Origin: Mesostigma viride
Taxonomy: Eukaryota > Streptophyta > Mesostigmatophyceae > Mesostigmatales > Mesostigmataceae
Length of the DNA: 64,000 bases
Reading direction: 5' to 3'
Assembly (NCBI GenBank): GCA_009746045.1
Contig: RPFO01000231.1
Location: 1,282,340 to 1,346,339, forward strand
In this document: positions 53,701 through 62,700 of the stretch, one piece after another
Layout of the letters: each line of letters opens with the position of its first letter
Numbering within the stretch: the stretch's first letter is position 1
Translations under genes and position numbers: made by a program
Notes under the pieces: model-generated
The model's input: the letters and a program-made list of their open reading frames with translations, nothing else
What the model was told of the DNA's origin: nothing
Database searches by the model: none

Positions 53701-56700
53701 GTGCGCATACGCACAGCGCCCATATCTCGTCCGTTTGCAGGACCATACATCCGAGCAGCCGATGACTTAGGTTCCCATCCTCCCGTCTCGCGATGATCTC
53801 TGTAGTCCTGCACATACCGTGCTCACTTTTGTCACTGCCCGGCAGGTCCCTGAACTCCAACTTCCTGGTTGGTACCATCCCACCGGAGCTGGGGTCTCTA
53901 TCCAGTCTGGCTGGCCTGTAAGGGTCCTGTCAACCCAAATCCTGCCTGCAAGTTGATTTCAACGTGATGCCATCAAGTGCTTCATGCGATGTTTGCTGCA
54001 TGATACTGATGACCAATTTTCTCTCGAAACCATGAACGTGCAATGGCTGCTGTAGTTTGTTCTTGGAGTAAAATTTTAGCCAGATCAATAGGTAGCACCA
54101 GGTTGTCAATCTGCAAAAGCATGCACTACCGCCGAACAGATGCTGCTACAGTGCTGCTGTTAGGGATATTGTATCCACCTGGCCACTATATACATGCTAT
54201 AATTTATTTAATTTAATTTTAGAGCAGGAAACATGTTCCTGTCATCCATGAGATAGTGGCCATTGTCATTGTGAGGATGGATGCACGTCAGATCATAATA
54301 TGGACAATCAAGAATGTGTTTGACGCTCTTTCAACCCAAATTAAGGTTTGACTCATAATTTGGTCGGGGCTCATTGCTCAACCATTCCAATGGGGATGTA
54401 TGCTCGTTGACGCAGTCAATCATGACATCTTATGATTATTACTTACGGCAACGTGACGTGTGGATCCGCCCATCAATTATGTATAATTTGTAGATCCCAG
54501 CCTGATTTATGTCTTGTTTGATCTATTCCATATAGACTGTGAATTGGATAGCTTTGATAAGCTAGATGGATAGTAGGGCTCACTGAGCTGATCAATATTC
54601 ATGTGCACATCAATCCGAATTCTATTCCCACTATTACCAATCCACCAACATTTGATTAAAACAATAAGTGGGCAATTACAGAACCCATGAGTGAGCCTGC
54701 CACGCTGCACCCATTTCATGATTGATTGTAGTTCTCGTTACCCTAGAAACAAACACAAGAAGAGGGAGGGGGGGCGGGACAAGAAAAAGAGACCTAGAAC
54801 ATCGTGCAAATGGCACTTTAGGGCGGCGTAGCCCGGGCTCGCCTCATGAGCCGTCAGCAACAGTAACTTAATTGCTACTTAACTTAACGAACTAGAAATG
54901 GCCATACAAAACTGGCCAACTAATTCTAACTCATGGAACCGGTCCAGCCCAAGGCCCACCGTCCCGTAGTACCACTCACATAGCGGCGTTCATTCTCATC
55001 TGTTATAAAGAAACTACGTTCAGAGAACACCGATTCTATTCCCACTATTACCAATCCACCAACATTTGATTAAAACAATAAGTGGGCAATTACAGAACCC
55101 ATGAGTGAGCCTGCCACGCTGCACCCATTTCATGATTGATTGTAGTTCTCGTTACCCAACCCCCTTTCCTGGTGCTTTATCTCCAAAGCTCCGCCAACCA
55201 CTTTCGCTCAGTGGCTCTCGAGGCTGCCCTGCCGCAACGGTCACGACCATTACAATCGCCGGCGGCTGTAGCGAGCCTCATGCACGATAACCCTTCGCAG
55301 GGCCCCCCCAGCCTTCCACCCTCGGCCAGTAAAAGAGGGTGTTGAATGTGCACGCAAAGACAAGGAAGAAGACGCCTCGTTTAACGATCACGGACCTCCC
55401 TCAAAGGCCAGTGCCGCCCTAACGTGACGACAACTTGTAGGACGACACCCGATGCCACCATATCTCGATTACTGTCAACGTTGTCACCTGGGGGAGTAAC
55501 TTTCCATATTTCAGGTTTCAGTTGATGAGCAGGCTCTCATCACACACCCCAGCGGCCGATAAAGCGCAAGCGCAACTGGGCCGGCCAAAATATTTGGTCC
55601 TGCCCGGCCCAGGTCCGTCTGTTAAACTGGCCCCTTAAGTCTCGGTCTGAATCGAAATATTGCATAATTCCGGAATTCGTCCCCACCACATTCCCGAGAC
55701 CTCACGCACCCATAAGAGCGGATGCTGGTAAATATTTTTCTACTTTCGCGAGGGCCGACAGATTTGTCGTCCATCACAGTGCCCACTAAAAGTAACCCGA
55801 CCACCCTTCCTTCGGCAGTCAGCAGTCAGGAACTGCAACCCTGCTGCGACATTCCGCAGCAAAGCGGTAGGCACTGCAGCGTGGCACGGAAATCTTACTC
55901 ATGGTTTCAGAGTTCCGTACAGGTGCCACGCGCAGGCAAACGCGAAGTAATTTATAGTCTCTCGTCGGCCAAGAACCCAGCTGCGGGGAGAAAACCGACG
56001 AGGGTAATTTTAATGTCTTTTTCACAGTCATGTGACTGTTCAAGCTATGTCAATCACGCGCCATCTCTAATCGGCCACCGCCAGCCAAATAGGCTGACGC
56101 GATTAGGGCAGCATTAAATTTCTTGTAATCCGCCATACCCATACCCCATACATCCGATGACAAGAAAAAGAGACCTAGAACATCGTGCAAATGGCACTTT
56201 AGGGCGGCGTAGCCCGGGCTCGCCTCATGAGCCGTCAGCAACAGTAACTTAATTGCTACTTAACTTAACGAACTAGAAATGGCCATACAAAACTGGCCAA
56301 CTAATTCTAACTCATGGAACCGGTCCAGCCCAAGGCCCACCGTCCCGTAGTACCACTCACATAGCGGCGTTCATTCTCATCTGTTATAAAGAAACTACGT
56401 TCAGAGAACACCGATTTTCTTCCCCTGGAAATTATTTGGAGAAGGAATAATGGTCAGTTTGACCTCAAATTTGGCACCAAGGTTCCTTATCAGATATCTT
56501 ATGATGCCATGTGGTCAAAAAAAATGTTGGGAGTCGGCAGCATGGTAACATGGTGACATTTGCTAGCAAATAAATACCGTATTTTCAGCACTTTCTGGCA
56601 TGTATGCATATATGAAGACATCAAATGAACTCAGTTGGGCCTGGGACTTTGCACATGTTCTAAGCACATCCCATGCAGCATGCCCACAAAGTTTCAGGCT

Positions 56701-59700
56701 GGTTGGATGACAAAATGGTGACAAATGCTAGCATAAATACCCCAAAATTGTAGTTTTTCATGGTTTTCCAAGGGTTTTATCACACATATGCATACATAAT
56801 GACACTAAATGAACTCAGTTGGAGCTGGAACTTTGCACATGTTCTACGCACATCCCATGCAGCATGCCCACAAAGTTTCAGGCGGGTTGGATGACAAATA
56901 GGTGACAAATGCTAGCATAAATACCAAAAAATGCAGTTTTTCATGGTTTTCCAAGGGTTTTATCACACATATGCATACATAATGACACCAAATGAACACC
57001 GCCCGCCCGCCGCCCGCCCGCCGCCCGCCCGCCCGCCGCCCGCCCGCCCGCCCGCCCGCCCGCCGCCCGCCCGCGCCCGCCCGCCCGCCCGCCCGCCTGC
57101 CCGCCCGCCGCCCGCCCGCCCGCCGCCGCCCGCCCCCCTCCCTCCCTCCCTCCCTCCCTCCCTCCCTCCCTCCCTCCCTCCTCCCTCCCTCCCTCCCTCC
57201 CTCCCTCCCTCCTCCCTCCCTCCCTCCCTCCCTCCCTCCCTCCCTCCCTCCCTCCCTCCCTCCCTCCCTCCCTCCCTCCCTCCCTCCCTCCCTCCCTCCC
57301 TCCCTCGCTCGCTCCCTCCCTCCCGCCCTCCCTCCCTCCCTCCCTCGCTCGCTCCCTCCCTCCCGCCCTCCCTCCCTCCCTCCCTCCCTCCCTCCCTCCC
57401 TCCCTCCCTCCCTCCCTCCCTCCCTCCCTCCCTCCCTCCCTCCCTCCCTCCCTCCCTCCCTCCCTCCCTCCCTCCCTCCCTCCCTCCCTCCCCCCATCAT
57501 TCATGCATCCATTTATTCATGCATGCATCCACTCATTCATGAACATGCCTCCGTTGGCCAGGGGCTCAAAATGATGCAACAGGCACCAAAAAAGGGAGAA
57601 GGAGCCGCCTCCCCAAGGTGCCGCCCGGCGACGGCAGCGATGGGCCCAGGGGGGGAACAGTGCAATTTGTCTTGTTCGCCGGGGTGAGCCGGCGGGGTGC
57701 GGGCACTGTCGCGTTTTATTTAGCCCGCCCGCCCCAGTCCTTCTCGGAGTGCCTTCTCAGGCCATGGCGTCAGGGTAAGAGTTCTTTTCGCCCGTCGCCG
57801 GACGCTTAAACCACTAGACTACGCCGGTTAATTACGACAAGAAAGTGGGTTACGACGATAGAAACCAGTAGATGGTGGTTCTCCCGCACCCCGGGCACAC
57901 CAGCGACGTCGGCAGCGAGCCCCGCCCGCAGTTTATGCAGCGGACAAGGTTGCTCTGCCCAGTGGAAGTCATAAAGCTGCAAGAAATGGGGTGAAAGCGA
58001 TTCAATCCACGACATGCATTTTTGCCCCTGTCAGCGCTCCTATAATTCTGACTTTTACGGGGAAATTGCGTGCAACATGGAAACGCAAAATTAAGGGAAT
58101 TCCAACATTAAATTTCTTCGAAATGATATAAGGAATCGTTCGAAAGTGTGCCCTCCCACCAGAAGCGTCTTAATCTACTCTAGAGGTTACCTTGAAAACA
58201 CACGGGTAGCTGTGCGCGGCGTGCGAAACTGGCCACTGCTGCGTGTTTGCCCTCGCACCCTCCAAAAAAAGAACTGCTTTCGAACGTTTTTTTTTCAGAC
58301 TAAATTTCCTTACGCGAATTCCGATCGAACAAGCGAAATCCGGTACAAAATGGCTTCGTAATTCGTGCACAGTAAATTTTCACGCTACCATAGCCTTCGC
58401 AATGAAATTTGCACTCAACATCTCCCGCACGCGCCGAATTTCGTCAATTTCACCCCGGAATTACCGCGGACACTTTGGCGCGGCGTCGGATTGATGTGTG
58501 CCATACTCCTATACTATGACATAGTGGACAAGTGTTTGTTCCCTGAGCTGGCAAGTGTTGGCAGCGCATGATGACACATGTTACAGCACATGTTAAATCA
58601 CATTTAATGTGTCACTTTCTTAATCATGTTATGTGGCACATTAGTTCTTACGCAGACACTTGGCATCTAGCTTTTATTCCAGCTTATTGGATCATGTATA
58701 GGATGTTCCAGGGATGTTCTAAGAATATATCAGGAATATTGTGATAATACACTGATGGTATATATAGGATTGTTCTACAAACTTCTATGATGATGTCATC
58801 GCTGATGCCATCCTACCTATGTAACCTAATTAAAAGATATAAAAAGAAACTGCCCCCTAAGGGCAGGAACCTCCATTCAACTTCCATTCAATCTCTTCTC
58901 CAACTAATCTTTTTGTAAGAAAGCCAGGTATTCTTCCAAGTAAATTGTCTTCGACCTCTCTTTCTTTCAGCACCTGCAAGGTTTGTGGGTAGCAAGGTCA
59001 AACAGAAGGCATTGTGAAAAACCCATTAGTCTCCTCACAATCCAAACAGCTGCGTTTACTGTTGTCGCTAATGTTTGTGTTTTCGGGCTGAAGACCTCAA
59101 ATAATGCCGGCCCACTGCCATGAGCAGGGTCCTGCTGCACATATATATAGACAGCGCCCCTATCCCGTTCGTGTGCAGTATGTACCATACATCCGAGCAG
59201 CGGATTACATAGGGCACCATCCTCCCGTCTCTGAGAAGTCTGTGGTCCTGCTCGTATGGTGTGCACTTTTTGTCACTGCCTGTCAGGGGCCTGGATTCCA
59301 ACCAGCTGTCTGGCACGATCCCACCGGAGCTGGGGTCTCTATCCAGTCTGACCGGCCTGTAAGGGTCCTGTCAACCCCAATCCTGTTTGCAATCAGTTTA
59401 ACTTTGTATGGCGTCATCGAATGCTTGCGATGGTTGCCACATGATATCGATGACCATTTTCTCTCGAACCATGAACGTGCCGCCAATGGCTGCTCTAGTT
59501 TGTTCTTGAAATGAAGTGTTAAACAGAACAGTAGGCAGCACCATGGTGTCCAGCTGGAAAAGCCCACCAGCCTAATCTGGACCTGCAATAATTCAACGAG
59601 CTGACAGTGCTGCTTTTTTTGTTGCCACTATTACTAAGTGTTTTCGTCCTGAACACCTCCATGCATACCAGCACTGCCATGAGCGGGTCCTGGAGCACAT

Positions 59701-62700
59701 TGACACAGCGCCCATATCCTCTCCGTGTGCAGGACCATACATCAGATCAAGGGATGACGTAGGGTCCCATCCTCCCGTCTTCAAGTAATCTGTCTTACAT
59801 TCCGTGGTTTGCACCTTTTTCACTTCCCGGCAGGAACCTGGATACTAACCAGCTGTCTGGCACGATCCCACAGGAGCTGGGGTCTCTATCCAGTCTGGCT
59901 GAGAAATCTGTGGTCCTTGGCCCACCGTGCACTCTTTGTCACTGCCCGGCAGGTACCTGTTTACTAACCCGCTGTCTGGCACGATTCCACTGGAGCTGGG
60001 GGATCTATCGAATCTCCTTGAGATGTAAGGGTCCTGTAAACCCAAATCGTGTTTGCAATTGGTTCATTTTGATAAGACGTCATCAAGTGCTTGCACGATG
60101 GTTTCTGCACATTGATATCGATGAGCATTTTTCTCTGGAACCATGAACTTGCAATGGCTGCTCTAGCCAGTTTGTCCTTGAAATAAACTTTTAACCACAA
60201 CAATAGGTAGCACCGTGTTGTCCAGCTGAAGAAGCCCACCAGCCTAAACTGATGCTGCAAGAATGCATTTAGCTATACAGTGCTGCGTTGACTGTTGTCG
60301 CTAGTTTGAGTGTTTTCTTGCTTAACACCTGCAATAATGCTGGCACAGCCATCAGCAGGGTCCTGACGCACATATAGACAGCGCCCACATCCCGTCCATG
60401 TGCAGTACCATACATACATGCAAGCAGGGAATGACATGGGGCCCCGTCCTCCCGCCTCTTAGTAATCTGTGGACTGGCACCTACCGTATGCACTTCTGTC
60501 ACTGCCCGACAGGTACCTGTATGACAACCAGCTGTCAGGCACGATCCCACCGGAGCTGGGGTCTCTATCCAGTATGGAAGACCTGTGAGGATCCTGTCAA
60601 CTCTGATCCTGTTTTCAATCGGTTCATTTTGATATGACGTCCTCAAGTGCTACGTGCGATAGCTGCTGTACTGTGACACATGGTGTTAATAAGAAGTTCT
60701 CTCTGGAACGGTGAAGGTGCCTGCAATGAAGGATGCCAGGGTTGTTGCTTGGAAAAGTTGGAATAGGATTTATACAAAACAATCACGGTAGTAGGACCAC
60801 GTTGTCAAGCTGTAGAAGCTCACGAGCCTCAGTTGGAGGTTGCCATTCTGTCAGTGCGGGTTTAGCAACTTCTTGTTTCCCAGCAAGTTTAACAGTCCAA
60901 TGTGGGCTGTATACGATACATAGCTGTGTGGTATGGCACGGATGGCTGCTTACGCGCGCGTAACCCACACACGTACCAATTATCCGAGAAGTGGAGTATG
61001 TAGGGTGCCATCCTCCTGTCTCTGAGGAATCGGTGGTCCTGCCACGATGCCGCAAGCAGGATTGTGAGGACTTTTACCCCTCAAGCATTCGTGGAGCTGA
61101 GTTTGTGGGCCACTGGAGGGCCAAGTTCAACAAGTGGCTCATTCCCGCTGTTATGCCGTGCGCCGACCGGTCCCCCGAGACATGTTCACAGCGCCCATAT
61201 CCTGTCCATGTGCAGGACCATACATCAGAGCGGCGCATGACATAGGGTCCCATCCTCCAGTGTCTAAATAATAATATGTGGTCCTGTACGTACCGTGTGC
61301 ACTTTTGTCTCTGCCTGGCAGGAGCCTTTCTATCAACCAGCTGTCTGGCACGATCCCACCGGAGATGCGGTTTCTATCCAGCCTGGCCGGCCTGTAAGGG
61401 TCCTTTCAACCCTGCTTCCAATCAGTCAATTTTTATAAGACGTCATCAAGTGCTTGGGGTGGTTGCTGCATGATATCGATGACAATATTTCCATGGAACC
61501 ATGAACGTGTAATGTCTGCTATTGTTCGCGCTTTTAAATGAGCTATTACATAACCAGAAAAATGGGTAGCTCCACGTTGTCAAGCTGTATTAGACCACCA
61601 GCCTAAACTGATGCTACAATAACGCAAGGAGCTGAACTGTTGTCGCTCATTTTAGTGTTTTCGTGCTGAACACCTGCAGTAATACCAGCCCACTGCCCCC
61701 ATATGCATACACACAGCACTCATATCTTGTCCGTGTGCAGTACCAAACATCGGAGCAGCGGAGTAGGGTCCCATCCTCCCATCTCAGTGGTCCTACACAC
61801 CGTGAAATTTGGGGGTGTGATACTTGATCTGAACGCTGTCAGCAGCTCTTGCATGATTTCGCGACTTCAGGGGTCTCCTAACCCGAAGCCATCAGTTATT
61901 GCCCAAGTGCGAAAAAGCTCTTCACCGGAGAGTGGTGCAAGTGCGTCTGAAATTCAATGTCGACCAGTGGAGCAAATCTAACTGCTAGCCCCATGGGGGC
62001 AAATGTAGGAGTACTAATCAACATGTGCACTTCGTCACTGTCCGGCAGGTCCCTGAGTTCAAACCAGCTGTCTGGCACGATTTCACCGGTGCTGGGGTCT
62101 CTATCTCGTCTGAGGTCACTGTAAGGGCCCTGTCAACCCAAATCCAGCTTGCGATTAGTTGATTTTAGTTTTTTTATTTGATCTGTTGTTTTGATTTTGA
62201 TGCTTTTTAATTATGACGCCATATCAAGTGCTTGCGATGGTTGCTGTACAGTAACGGGTGCTATGAATGAAGTTCTCTCTGGAATGATGAACCTGCACTC
62301 GCTGCTAGAGTCATTGCTTAAAGGAAAAATCAAATAATTGGTAGGACCACACTGTCAAGCTGTATGTAGAAGCCTGTCAGCCTGAATTTGGGGATGTTCT
62401 TCTGTCAGTGCTGGTTCAGCAACTTGTTTTTTTCCCAGCACTTTTGACGGTCCTATGTGGCTGTATACAATACATTACTGTGTGCCATGGCATGGATGGC
62501 TGCTTATTCGCGCTTAACCCACGCACGTACCAAATATCCGAGAAGTGGAGGACACAGGGTGCCATCCTCCCGCGTCTAAAACGTTCGTGGTCCTGTGCAT
62601 ACCGTGTGCACTTTTGTCATTGCTCGGCAGGTACCTGGATAACAACCAGCTGTCTGGCACAATCCCACAGGAGCTGGGGTCTCTATCCAGTCTGCAAACC

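Larger units (their letters stand above)
54158..59048. mobile_element. 4.9-kb composite insertion with 5-bp target duplication (TG...CA ends)
   Basis: The cassette phrase cagtgctgcgtttactgttg is split: gctgc occurs at 54153-54157 and again at 59049-59053. The insert begins TGTTAGGG and ends CCAAACA, fitting LTR-retrotransposon ends and 5-bp duplications. The two ends do not carry obviously matching LTRs. Inside are the TCGG pair, a minisatellite, a C-rich array and an LTR-like block. No gag, protease, integrase or reverse transcriptase was recognised. Confidence 0.55.

Noticed and set aside
56844-57687. Long PPSL (+) and GGRE (-) open frames
   Set aside because: Products of the CGCC/CTCC array, with no conserved flanking coding sequence.
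57800-57850. tRNA-like A box on the - strand (tagtctagtggtttaagcg)
   Set aside because: No B box (GGTTCGANTCC-like) at the expected distance and no cloverleaf could be drawn.
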